64,000 bases of DNA, from the NCBI RefSeq assembly GCF_022513565.1, contig NZ_JAKWBE010000023.1:1-64000 (forward strand), written 5' to 3'. Every line of letters starts with the position of its first letter. Within the stretch, counting starts at the first letter, position 1. The notes under the pieces are model-generated. The model had not been told where the DNA came from and made no database searches. It worked only from the letters and a program-made list of their open reading frames with translations. The stretch is from Streptomyces gilvus. GTDB taxonomy: Bacteria > Actinomycetota > Actinomycetes > Streptomycetales > Streptomycetaceae. The position numbers and the translations under genes were made by a program. Of the stretch, positions 43,011 to 51,009 are shown in pieces.

Positions 43011-43079
43011 TCGCCACGGGTGACCCGGTCACTGATCGCGACGCGTGATCCGATCACTGATCGCGACGGGTGATCCGGA
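43005..43079. repeat. Three 25-bp tandem repeats over two convergent stop codons
   Basis: The unit CACTGATCGCGACGGGTGAT (plus 5 bases) occurs three times with few changes. The first contains the TGA of the secreted protein; the stop of the opposing DUF385 gene lies at the junction of units 2 and 3. Confidence 0.85.
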
Positions 43080-43530
43080 AGACCCGGATCTCCCTGTCGA
43101 CCCGTGCCTGATAGGTGGCGTACGGCGGCCAGAAGGCCAGCAGTCGCTTCCAGGCCGCCGTCCGCTCCTCGCCCTCCAGCAGGTGGGCCCGGACGGGGAT
43201 GTCCGCGCCCTTCCAGCTGACCTCGGCGTCCGGATGGGCGAGCAGGTTGTGGGTCCAGGCCGGGTGGTCCGTACGGCCGAAGTTGGAGCCGATGAGCAGC
43301 CAGCTGCGGCCGCCCTCCTCCGGCATGCACGCGAGCGGCGTACGGCGCCGCTGCCCGCTCCTCGCCCCCGTGGACGTCAGGATCACCCCCGGCAGCATCT
43401 GCGCGCTCAGCAGCACCTTCCCCCGGGTCAGCCGGTGGACCGCACGGTCCAGCGCCGGGATCACGTGCGGGGCCACCTTCGCGAAACCCCGCGTCGACGA
43501 CACCCGCTGCACGACACGTTCGCCGATCAC
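43054..43530 (-). CDS. Deazaflavin-dependent nitroreductase family protein (DUF385)
   Basis: 158 residues. GVILTSTGARSGQRRRTPLACMPEEGG and HPAWTHNLLAHPDAEVSWKG are typical of F420-binding split-barrel proteins. The GTG start overlaps the acyl-CoA dehydrogenase stop as GTGA, so it belongs to that operon and is presumably an F420-dependent reductase in the same pathway. Confidence 0.88.
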   Translation of the reverse strand: MIGERVVQRVSSTRGFAKVAPHVIPALDRAVHRLTRGKVLLSAQMLPGVILTSTGARSGQRRRTPLACMPEEGGRSWLLIGSNFGRTDHPAWTHNLLAHPDAEVSWKGADIPVRAHLLEGEERTAAWKRLLAFWPPYATYQARVDREIRVFRITRRDQ

Positions 43531-44711
43531 ACCGCCACCTCCCGGCCCTCGAAGAGCCGCGCCGTCTCCGCGGCACGCGCCCGCAACCGATGCACCGGCC
43601 CGAAGAGGAGTTCGTCGCCCGATGCGCGTTTGAAGTACAGATGCGCCTGGTGTTCCCAGGTGAAACCGATGCCCCCGTGCAGCTGGACGCCCTCGGCGGA
43701 CGCCACCCGCAGGGCCTCCAGGGCCTGCGCGAGCGCCAGCCCGCCGGCCCGCTCCCCCTTGGCGGTCGCCCAGGCCGCGTAGTACGCCGCCGACCGCGCC
43801 GCCTGGACCTGCACGTACACGTCCGCCAGCCGGTGCTTGACCGCCTGGAAGGAGCCGATCGGCCGCCCGAACTGCTCACGCTGCCCCACGTACTCCACCG
43901 TCAGCTCCAGCGCCCGGTCCGCCGCCCCGACGGCCTCGCAGGCGAGCACGGCGGCGACGGTGTCCCCGAGCGCGGCGAGGGCGCCCAGGACGTCCGCGCC
44001 GTCCTCCCCCAGCAACTCCGCCTCCACGTCCCGGAGTTGGACGCGGGCCTGCGGCCGGGTGGCGTCCAGCGCGGTCTGCCGTACCCGCACCACCCCCTCC
44101 GCCTCACCCCGCACCAGGAAGAGCAGCGTCCGGGAGCGGGCGAACCCCCCGGTGTGCGCGGCGACGAGCAGCACCCCCGCGCTGTGCCCGTCGAGCACCT
44201 GCTCGGCCTGCCCGTACAGCCGCCACCCCTCACCCGCCCGTCTGGCCTGGACGCCCCCGGCCCGTCCGCCGCCGGCCCACTCCCCGCCGTTGTCGCCGGT
44301 CAGGGCGAGGGCGGTGGCGAGGGCGGTGCCGGGGACGGCGAGAGCGGCGGTGAGGGCGCCGGAGGCCAGGTGGGGCAGCAGCGCGGCGCGCTGGGCGTCC
44401 GAGCCCAGGGCGAGGATCAGCGGCGCGGCGAGGACGGCGGTGGCGAGCAGCGGCGAGGGGGCCAGCGCCCGTCCCGTCTCCTCGCAGGCCAGGGCCAGCT
44501 CGGTCGCCGAGCAGCCGACACCGCCGTACGCCTCGGGCAGGGCGAGCCCCGGCAGGCCGAGCTGGTCGGCGAGGGCGGTCCACAGGACGGGGTCGTGCCC
44601 GTCGGGGGTGTCGAGGGCGGCCCGCAGCTCCCGTGGGCCGCAGCGCTTGGTGAGCAGTTCGCGCAGGGTACGGCGGATCTCGTCCTGTTCGGCGGTGAAG
44701 CGGGCGTCCAT
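43527..44711 (-). CDS. Acyl-CoA dehydrogenase
   Basis: 394-residue FAD-dependent dehydrogenase. It starts MDARFTAEQDEIRRTLRELL; LALPEAYGGVGCSATELALACEETGR and REQFGRPIGSFQAVKHRLADVYVQ are family marks, and GIGFTWEHQAHLYFKRA ends the substrate region. The last motif resembles actinobacterial enzymes of the sterol or branched-acid type, some of which work as heteromers. GGAGGG precedes the ATG, and a regulon palindrome lies 18 bp upstream, shared with the divergent thiolase-like gene. Confidence 0.92.
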   Translation of the reverse strand: MDARFTAEQDEIRRTLRELLTKRCGPRELRAALDTPDGHDPVLWTALADQLGLPGLALPEAYGGVGCSATELALACEETGRALAPSPLLATAVLAAPLILALGSDAQRAALLPHLASGALTAALAVPGTALATALALTGDNGGEWAGGGRAGGVQARRAGEGWRLYGQAEQVLDGHSAGVLLVAAHTGGFARSRTLLFLVRGEAEGVVRVRQTALDATRPQARVQLRDVEAELLGEDGADVLGALAALGDTVAAVLACEAVGAADRALELTVEYVGQREQFGRPIGSFQAVKHRLADVYVQVQAARSAAYYAAWATAKGERAGGLALAQALEALRVASAEGVQLHGGIGFTWEHQAHLYFKRASGDELLFGPVHRLRARAAETARLFEGREVAV

Positions 44712-44728
44712 GGCTCTTCCCTCCGGAT

Positions 44729-44743
44729 CTGACGGGCCGTCAT
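44729..44743. promoter_or_regulatory. Regulon palindrome, site 6
   Basis: CTGACGGGCCGTCAT in the 76-bp gap between divergent acyl-CoA dehydrogenase and thiolase-like genes. One mismatch in the outer position. Confidence 0.75.
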
Positions 44744-44787
44744 ATTAGGAGTCCGGGAACGATATGCCCAGGGGAAGGTGGCCTCTC

Positions 44788-45960
44788 ATGACGCGCGGGA
44801 GCCGGAAAGTGGCCGTGGTCGGGGTGTCCCTCTCCGACTGCGGCCGTGTCGACGACGCGACCCCGTACGCCCTGCACGCCCAGGCGGCCCGCCGCGCCCT
44901 CACGGACGCGGGCCTCGGCCGCGACGTGGTCGACGGATTCGCCTCGGCCGGCCTCGGCACGCTCGCCCCCGTCGAGGTCGCCGAGTACCTCGGCCTGCGC
45001 CCCACCTGGGTCGACTCCACCTCCGTCGGCGGCTCCACCTGGGAGGTCATGGCCGCCCACGCGGCGGACGCGATAGCGGCCGGCCACGCGAACGCCGTGC
45101 TCCTGGTCTACGGCTCCACCGCCCGCGCCGACATCAGGGCCGGCCGCCGCACCGGCGACCTCTCCTTCGGGGCGCGCGGCCCGCTGCAGTTCGAGGTCCC
45201 CTATGGCCACACCCTGATCGCCAAGTACGCGATGGCGGCCCGCCGTCACATGCTCGAACACGGCACGACCATCGAGCAGTTGGCGGAGGTGGCGGTGCAG
45301 GCCCGGGCGAACGCGGCCCTGAACCCGGACGCGATGTTCCGCGACCCGGTCACCGTGGACGACGTCCTGTCCGGCCCGATGATCTCCGACCCGTTCACCA
45401 AGCTGCACTGCTGCATCCGCTCCGACGGCGGCGCGGCGGTGCTGCTGGCCGCCGAGGAGTACGTACGGGACTGCCGTACCGCCCCCGTCTGGGTGCTCGG
45501 CACCGGGGAGCACGTCTCGCACGCGGCGATGTCCGAGTGGCCGGACTTCACGGTGTCCCCGGCGGCGGTGAGCGGGCGGCTGGCCTTCGGGCGGGCCGGG
45601 GTGCGGCCGGCGGAGATGGACTTCGCGCAGATCTACGACGCGTTCACGTACATGACGCTGGTGACCCTGGAGGACCTGGGCTTCTGCGGGAAGGGCGAGG
45701 GCGGGGCGTTCGTGGAGAAGGGGCGGCTGCGGGTCGAGGGCGGGGAGCTGCCGGTGAACACGGACGGCGGCGGACTGTCGGCCCAACACCCCGGGATGCG
45801 GGGCCTGTTCCTGCTGGTGGAGGCGGTACGGCAGCTGCGCGGGGAGGCGGGCGCCCGGCAAGTGCGCGCGAGCGACGGGGAGTTGCCGCGGCTGGGGGTG
45901 GCGTCGGGGACCGGCGGGTGGTTCTGCTCCTCCGGGACGGTGGTGCTCGGACGGGACTGA
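44788..45960 (+). CDS. Thiolase-like lipid-transfer protein, nucleophile Cys replaced
   Basis: 390-residue SCP-x/Ltp-type protein: KVAVVGVSLSDCGRVDDATPY, FAQIYDAFTYMTLVTLEDLGFC and LPVNTDGGGLSAQHPGMRG. The active-site loop reads SVGGSTWEVMAAHAADAIAAG, with Ser where thiolases have Cys. A DUF35 gene with the same operator lies 5 kb away (50375-50764) and may supply its partner. A retro-aldol role like Ltp2 is plausible; a structural or binding role is the alternative. The second ATG is chosen because GGGGAAGG precedes it. Confidence 0.85.
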   Translation: MTRGSRKVAVVGVSLSDCGRVDDATPYALHAQAARRALTDAGLGRDVVDGFASAGLGTLAPVEVAEYLGLRPTWVDSTSVGGSTWEVMAAHAADAIAAGHANAVLLVYGSTARADIRAGRRTGDLSFGARGPLQFEVPYGHTLIAKYAMAARRHMLEHGTTIEQLAEVAVQARANAALNPDAMFRDPVTVDDVLSGPMISDPFTKLHCCIRSDGGAAVLLAAEEYVRDCRTAPVWVLGTGEHVSHAAMSEWPDFTVSPAAVSGRLAFGRAGVRPAEMDFAQIYDAFTYMTLVTLEDLGFCGKGEGGAFVEKGRLRVEGGELPVNTDGGGLSAQHPGMRGLFLLVEAVRQLRGEAGARQVRASDGELPRLGVASGTGGWFCSSGTVVLGRD

Positions 45961-45967
45961 ACCGGGG

Positions 45968-47302
45968 TCACTTCTCGACAGTGACCGCGGCCTCGTCGTT
46001 GGCCGGGTGGGGATCGTGGCGGACGAGACCGGACCGGGTGGCGTCCTCGGTGTCCCGGACGCTCACCCGTCCCGCGCCCGGCGCGCCGAGGCGCAGGGTG
46101 AACTCGAAGGTGCGGGACTTCCCGGGGGCGAGTTCCTCGACGGGGCAGGTGTAGGCGGCGAGGTTGGTCTCGCAGTAGGGCCCGTACTGACCGTCGTCGA
46201 TCTCCGTCATGGGCTCCTTCAGGACCCCGCTGTCGAGGGGCTTCTCGAAGATCAGCTCCGCCGCGGCGCCCGGGTCGCCGGGGCCGTTGTTGCGGACGGT
46301 GACACGGAGCTCGCGGGTGTCGCCGGGGTCGCCGCGCAGGGTGGCGCCGGTGACCTCGTAGTCGGCGTGGGTGCGGAGGGAGACGGGGGTGGTGCCGCCG
46401 CCGGTCTCGAAGGTGCCCGGCGCCAAGTGGGCGGTTCCGGCGGTCACTTGGAGGGCGGGCCCGTCACCCTCGTCCCCGCGCCTGGTGTGGCCTCCGATGG
46501 GCGGCTCGGCGTCCAGCGGCCACACCTCGGTGCCGATGCCGTCGTACATCGTCGTGTCCGACGCGCGCAGCCGCAGTCCGGGGCGCAGGGCGACGGTCTC
46601 GCCGGGCGCGATCCGCACATCGGGAAGGCGGCAGATCGCGACGGCTCCGAAGTGGTCCTCCCGGTCGGGGTAGCGGCAGCCGGAGTGGCGTTCGGCGAAC
46701 TCCCCTTGCCCCGCCTTGAGTTCGATGCCCAGCCCGCGCACCGGCACCGCGCCGGTGTTCCGGACGATCAGGGGCGCGGTGAGGCCGGCGCCGGGGCGGA
46801 CGCCTTGGAACGGCTTCGGGACCAGCGCCTGGACGACGGGCTCGCCGACCACCACCTTGGTCCGCGCGGTGAGCTTCTTGCCGCCCTTCACGCCGAACGT
46901 GACCTTCACGAACGCCGAGTCCCCGGCCCGGGCGCCCTTGGCCGCCACCGGGAGGATCCGCCGCTGGCCGACCCCGTTGACCTGGGTGTCCACCACGTCG
47001 CAGCTGACGTGCGCCGGATCGGCGGCCCGGCAGTCCGGGCCGGACTCGCGCAGCCGGACGACGTCCTTCGCGCCCTGCTGCACCTCCACCGTGACGTGGT
47101 GCCTCTCGTCGCGCGGGTACGGCGCCCCGCCGTCGGCCTGGAGGGTGAACTCGGGCGGGTCGTGGAACACCGACTTCTCGCCGTACGGCGGCACGTAGAA
47201 GACCTTCGGCATGGTGAGGAAGGTCGGCTCCTCACTGACGCACGCGGTGAGGGCGCCGAGCAGGACGAGGGTGCCGGCGACGGCGACGGTCGTACGCTGC
47301 AA
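45968..47302 (-). CDS. Putative lipoprotein with CARDB/DUF11-like beta domains
   Basis: 444 residues. A short n-region, hydrophobic core and lipobox LGALTACVS predict a lipoprotein. The rest is beta-rich with repeated 'conserved adhesion' type segments (APLIVRNTGAVPVRGLGIELKAG, RELRVTVRNNGPGDPGAAAELIF), probably immunoglobulin-like domains. Four Cys in the exported part may pair. The start is an unusual TTG with AGGGGG upstream; no ATG or GTG is available before the signal core. The function is unknown. Confidence 0.75.
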   Translation of the reverse strand: MQRTTVAVAGTLVLLGALTACVSEEPTFLTMPKVFYVPPYGEKSVFHDPPEFTLQADGGAPYPRDERHHVTVEVQQGAKDVVRLRESGPDCRAADPAHVSCDVVDTQVNGVGQRRILPVAAKGARAGDSAFVKVTFGVKGGKKLTARTKVVVGEPVVQALVPKPFQGVRPGAGLTAPLIVRNTGAVPVRGLGIELKAGQGEFAERHSGCRYPDREDHFGAVAICRLPDVRIAPGETVALRPGLRLRASDTTMYDGIGTEVWPLDAEPPIGGHTRRGDEGDGPALQVTAGTAHLAPGTFETGGGTTPVSLRTHADYEVTGATLRGDPGDTRELRVTVRNNGPGDPGAAAELIFEKPLDSGVLKEPMTEIDDGQYGPYCETNLAAYTCPVEELAPGKSRTFEFTLRLGAPGAGRVSVRDTEDATRSGLVRHDPHPANDEAAVTVEK

Positions 47303-47356
47303 CTGGAGCCCCCTTCCCGGCCCGCAGCGTACCGCCCGTCACCGGAGGAGACCCGT

Positions 47357-47785
47357 ATGGCCCTGACCCGTGTAGAGCGCGCACAGTTCCTGGCCGAACC
47401 CCACATCGCCGCGCTGTCGGTGGACGCGGGTGAGGGACGCGCGCCGCTCACGCTGCCGATCTGGTACCAGTACGACGACGCCGACGGGACCGTGTGGATC
47501 CTGACCGGGCTCACCTCCCGCAAGTACGAGCTGATCCGGGCCGCGGGCCGCTTCTCCCTGATGGTCGACCGGCTGGAGCCCACCATCCGGTACGTGTCGG
47601 TGGAGGGCCCGGTGATCGAGACCGCGCCCGGCACCATCGAGCGGCTGCGGGAGATGAGCGCGCGGTACCTGCCGGCCGAGAAGGTGGACGCGTACGTCGA
47701 CTTCGCCTGGAAGAACCACGGCGAGCAGGTGTTCCTGCGGATGCGGCCCGAACGGTGGCTGTCCTCGGACCTCGGTACCGTCTGA
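47357..47785 (+). CDS. PPOX-class F420-dependent oxidoreductase
   Basis: 142 residues with the split-barrel pyridoxamine-oxidase-like fold: LTRVERAQFLAEPHIAALSVD, PIWYQYDDADGTVWILTGLTSRKYELIRAAGRFSLMVD. This branch binds F420 rather than FMN in characterised actinobacterial members. GGAGGAGAC precedes the ATG. It is followed after 3 bp by a PdxH-like gene. Confidence 0.85.
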   Translation: MALTRVERAQFLAEPHIAALSVDAGEGRAPLTLPIWYQYDDADGTVWILTGLTSRKYELIRAAGRFSLMVDRLEPTIRYVSVEGPVIETAPGTIERLREMSARYLPAEKVDAYVDFAWKNHGEQVFLRMRPERWLSSDLGTV

Positions 47786-47788
47786 GGC

Positions 47789-48454
47789 ATGGCAACGGAT
47801 CTTCACGAGCTGCTGAGGTCGCTGCGGGTGTGGGACCCGGCGGTCACCGAACTGCGCCCCTTCGACCCGTCGGCCGCCCCCGCCGACCCCCTCGACCTGT
47901 TCACGGCGTGGTTCGCCGACGCGGTCGCGGCCGGGCAGCGCGAGCCGCACACCATGTCCCTCGCGACGGCCGACGCGGACGGGCGGCCGGACGTACGGAT
48001 CGTGATGCTGCACGGCGCGGACGCCGACGGCTGGACCTTCGCGACCCATGCGAGCAGCCGCAAGGGCCGGCAGCTCGCGGAGCGCCCGCAGGCGGCCCTG
48101 TGCTTCTACTGGGCCGCCCTCGGCCGCCAGGTACGGCTGCGCGGCACCGTCACCGCCGCTCCCGCCGCCGCGTCCCAGGGCGATCTGCACGCCCGCTCCA
48201 CCGGCGCCCTCGCCGCCGCGCTCACCGGCCGCCAGAGCGAGGTCCTGGGCTCGCTGGAGGAGCTGGCGCAGGTCTCACAGGCCGCCTGGGAGCGAGCCCA
48301 ACGGGAGCCGGACGCCCCCGTACCGACCTGGACGCTGTACCGGCTGCGCCCGGAGGAGGCGGAGTTCTTCCAGGGCGACGAACAGCGCCGCCACGTACGG
48401 CTGAACTACCGGCGGGAGGGCGGGGGTTGGGAGCGCGAGCTGCTGTGGCCGTGA
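47789..48454 (+). CDS. Pyridoxamine 5'-phosphate oxidase family (PdxH-like)
   Basis: 221 residues. PHTMSLATADADGRPDVRIVMLHGADADGWTFATHASSRKGRQLAERPQAALCFYWAALGRQVRLRG is the FMN-binding core of PNP/PMP oxidases, and the C-terminus RRHVRLNYRREGGGWERELLWP resembles the PdxH end but lacks the usual RLHDR. It probably makes pyridoxal phosphate or is a close paralogue. Co-transcribed with the preceding F420-type gene. Confidence 0.8.
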   Translation: MATDLHELLRSLRVWDPAVTELRPFDPSAAPADPLDLFTAWFADAVAAGQREPHTMSLATADADGRPDVRIVMLHGADADGWTFATHASSRKGRQLAERPQAALCFYWAALGRQVRLRGTVTAAPAAASQGDLHARSTGALAAALTGRQSEVLGSLEELAQVSQAAWERAQREPDAPVPTWTLYRLRPEEAEFFQGDEQRRHVRLNYRREGGGWERELLWP

Positions 48455-48488
48455 GACTGTTCATCCAGCGTCGACGACCTGACCCGCG

Positions 48489-49349
48489 TCACCCCTTGAA
48501 GTCGTACAGGTCGAAGTCGGCCACCGGGCGGTAACCGATGCGCTGGTAGAGGGCGTTGCTGGTCGGGTTGGACAGGTCGGTGAAGAGCAGGACCTCGTCG
48601 GCGCCCGACGCCCGCGCCGCCCGGCTGACCTCGGCGGTGACCGCGCCCGCGTACCCCCGGCCGCGCAGGTCCGCCGGGGTGTAGACGGGCGCCACGCGCA
48701 CCTGCCCGGCGACCATCGGGGTGGCGCCGGCCATGGAGAGCGGGGTGCCGTCGGCGTCCTCCCAGAACGTGACGCCGCCGTAGGAGATGCGCGCGTCGGC
48801 CCAGCTCTCCGCGCGCTGCGAAGCACCCTCGCCGACGGCCGCGGTGAACTCGCGGTACCAGCACACCAGTTGCTCCCGGTCCGCCTCCCCCGCGACCCGC
48901 GCCCGGCCCTGCGGCACCGGGCCCGGTGCGGTCAGGGCGTCGAGCCGGTACAGCCGCTGGCGCTCGCGCACCGCCGCCCTCGCACCCGTGTGCCGCTCCC
49001 AGGCCCGCGCCAGCTCGGCGACGGAGGCCCGCTCACCGGAGACACCGGGCAGCGGGCGGCCGTCGGCGGCCAGGTGGGCGGCGAGGGCGTCGGCCTCCTC
49101 GGGGGTGAGGGAGGTGACGTTGAGGCGGTAAGGGGGCGTACGGAAATACACCGCCCGGACGGCCCCCTCCCGCTCCAGCACCCCGAAGTACGGCGCCTCG
49201 TCCCCGTAGGCACCCGGCCCCCGGGTCCGCACCTGCTCGGTCACGGTCAGCGCGAGGGTGTGCAGGGCGGGCCGGGAACGCAGGAAGTCCCCGGCCCGGG
49301 ACAGGAAGACGCCCACGTCGTCTATGCGGTACCAGTCATCGGATCCCAT
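48489..49349 (-). CDS. GNAT-family N-acetyltransferase
   Basis: 286 residues. The acetyl-CoA-binding motif is VRVAPVYTPADLRGRGYAGAVTAEVSRAARASGADEVLLFTDLSNPTSNALYQRIGYRPV, near the C-terminus. The N-terminal half is a separate domain as in two-part GNAT proteins. The substrate is unknown. Convergent with the PdxH-like gene. Confidence 0.88.
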   Translation of the reverse strand: MGSDDWYRIDDVGVFLSRAGDFLRSRPALHTLALTVTEQVRTRGPGAYGDEAPYFGVLEREGAVRAVYFRTPPYRLNVTSLTPEEADALAAHLAADGRPLPGVSGERASVAELARAWERHTGARAAVRERQRLYRLDALTAPGPVPQGRARVAGEADREQLVCWYREFTAAVGEGASQRAESWADARISYGGVTFWEDADGTPLSMAGATPMVAGQVRVAPVYTPADLRGRGYAGAVTAEVSRAARASGADEVLLFTDLSNPTSNALYQRIGYRPVADFDLYDFKG

Positions 49350-49403
49350 GCCTCATGCTGCCGCGCACTCCCCCCGGGACGCCTCCGAATTACGGGGCAC
49401 CGC

Positions 49404-49694
49404 TCAAACGCCGACGATCAGCCACGCTCGTGCTCCCCCCAGGTCGTCGTCCGCGCTGTCCTCGTCCCCGAAGAACTCGTCCACTTCCACGCGCATCTCC
49501 GCGTGGTCCACGCGCGGAAGCAACCGGTGCCGCGCCACCCGTTCCTCGGCGCTCAGCCTGCACCGGCGTGCCAGTGGGCGCAGTTCGGCGACTTCTCCAC
49601 CGTTCCGCGTGATGCGAAAGGTCTCGCCGGCCTCCACCGCGGCCATGACAGCGGCGGCGTTGTTCCGGAGCTCGCGCTGCGTGATGGTCTTCAT
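49404..49694 (-). CDS. Orphan Phd/YefM-type antitoxin
   Basis: 96 residues. MKTITQRELRNNAAAVMAAVEAGETFRITRNGGEVAELRPL is a canonical Phd/YefM DNA-binding and dimerisation start. The acidic tail VEVDEFFGDEDSADDD would bind a toxin, but no PIN or RelE gene follows; the next gene downstream is an unrelated acetyltransferase. Probably the remnant of a toxin-antitoxin pair, possibly with an altered C-terminus. GGAGG fixes the start. Confidence 0.85.
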   Translation of the reverse strand: MKTITQRELRNNAAAVMAAVEAGETFRITRNGGEVAELRPLARRCRLSAEERVARHRLLPRVDHAEMRVEVDEFFGDEDSADDDLGGARAWLIVGV

Positions 49695-49745
49695 GACCTC
49701 CGATATGGCGCAGCGCGTCCCCCTCTGCTGCTCACATCCGAATGC

Positions 49746-50351
49746 TCACATTTCCAGCCACGGCTCCGGATCCGTGGCCAGGCGGGCGTGCAGGTGGGCG
49801 TCGCGGAAGGTGTCCTGGCGGTCCGCTTCGAACATCTGGCCACGCATGGTGCCCTCGTAGCGGAAGCCGCACCGTTCGGCGACCTTGCAGGAGATCTCGT
49901 GGCCGACGGCGTGGCCCAGTTCCAGGCGGTGCAGCCGGAGGTCGGTATGGGCCCAGTGCGCGGCGAGGGCGAGGGCGCGGGTGGCGACGCCCCGGCCGCG
50001 GGCCTCGGGGAGCACCCAGTAGCCGATGCGGGCGTGGCTGAGCAGGGTGTGGATGTCGCTGACGCCGATGTGGCCCAGCCTCGTACCGTCGCCCGCGTCC
50101 TCGACGCAGAACGCCACGCCCGTCCCCGTCCGCGCGCCCTCCGTCTTGGCGGCGATCGAGGCACGGGCCACGGAGAGGTCGGCGACCGGCATGAGCGGTG
50201 TGTTCCAGCGCAGGAACTCCGGGTCGGCGCAGCCCCGGAAGAAGGTCTCGACATCGGCGTCGGAGCGCGCGTCCCACGGGCGCAGGCGCAGTCCGTGTCC
50301 GAGCACTTCGGCGGATTCGAGGGCGAGGATGGGTTCGTGTATGCCGGTCAT
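49746..50351 (-). CDS. GNAT-family N-acetyltransferase (RimJ/RimL-like)
   Basis: 201 residues. GLRLRPWDARSDADVETFFRG, IGYWVLPEARGRGVATRALALAAHWAHTDLRLHRLELGHAVGHEISCKVAERCGFRYEGTMRG is the RimJ/RimL pattern of amino-terminal or amine acetyltransferases. The substrate is unknown. It follows the DUF35 gene by 23 bp on the same strand. Confidence 0.9.
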   Translation of the reverse strand: MTGIHEPILALESAEVLGHGLRLRPWDARSDADVETFFRGCADPEFLRWNTPLMPVADLSVARASIAAKTEGARTGTGVAFCVEDAGDGTRLGHIGVSDIHTLLSHARIGYWVLPEARGRGVATRALALAAHWAHTDLRLHRLELGHAVGHEISCKVAERCGFRYEGTMRGQMFEADRQDTFRDAHLHARLATDPEPWLEM

Positions 50352-50374
50352 GCGCCCATTCAAACGCGCCCGCC

Positions 50375-50764
50375 TCAGCCACGCGGCCGGAATACCGGCA
50401 CCCCCTCCCGGAACACGGCCTCCAACTCCATCCCGGCGTGCAGCCGTTCCGCCGCGCACTCCACGACCTCCGTCATCATCCGCGGCCCCTCCGCGAGGTC
50501 GACGACGGCGGCGACGTACGGGGTGCGCTCGCCGAAGGGCGGCAGGTCGTTGCGGTGGACGACGGACCAGGTGTAGAGCGCGGCCCGGCCGCTCGCCGGC
50601 TCCCAGCTCACGTCCTCGCTCCAGCAGTGCGGGCAGAACTCCCGCGGGTAGTGGTGCGCCCGCCCGCACGCCCCGCACCGCCTGACCAGCAGCCGCCCCT
50701 CGGCCGCCGCGTCCCAGTACGTCCGCGTGAAGGCGTCGGCCTCCGGGAGATCGTGACGGGTCAT
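50375..50764 (-). CDS. DUF35 OB-fold protein with zinc ribbon
   Basis: 129 residues. The zinc ribbon CGACGRAHHYPREFCPHC and OB-fold (LYTWSVVHRNDLPPFGERTPYVAAVVDLAEGPRMMTEVV) match acyl-CoA-binding partners of thiolase-like proteins. A perfect regulon palindrome ends four bases before the ATG and no Shine-Dalgarno sequence is present, so a leaderless or nearly leaderless mRNA is likely, with the operator over the -10 region. The probable partner is the Cys-less thiolase-like protein encoded 5 kb upstream. Confidence 0.92.
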   Translation of the reverse strand: MTRHDLPEADAFTRTYWDAAAEGRLLVRRCGACGRAHHYPREFCPHCWSEDVSWEPASGRAALYTWSVVHRNDLPPFGERTPYVAAVVDLAEGPRMMTEVVECAAERLHAGMELEAVFREGVPVFRPRG

Positions 50765-50768
50765 GCAG

Positions 50769-50783
50769 CTGACGGTACGTCAG
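50769..50783. promoter_or_regulatory. Regulon palindrome, site 7 (perfect)
   Basis: CTGACGGTACGTCAG, four bases from the DUF35 start codon. On the minus strand its 15 bases are identical to the core of site 1. Confidence 0.8.
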
Positions 50784-51009
50784 GTACGCCGGTCCCGGAA
50801 CCCGGGCGACTTCATCACCTGGATCGCCACGGTGACCGGGTACCGGGCCGGGAAGGAGCAGCGGGGGGTGCGGCCGATCGCCGTACGGCCACAACCAGGT
50901 GTCCTACGTCACTGGTCCCACCCACTCCTCCTACAGGCGTGATCAATCCGTAACCAATTCCGGTCTTGACCGAGACCCATCAACCTGGTTGGTGATTACG
51001 CTCGCGCTC

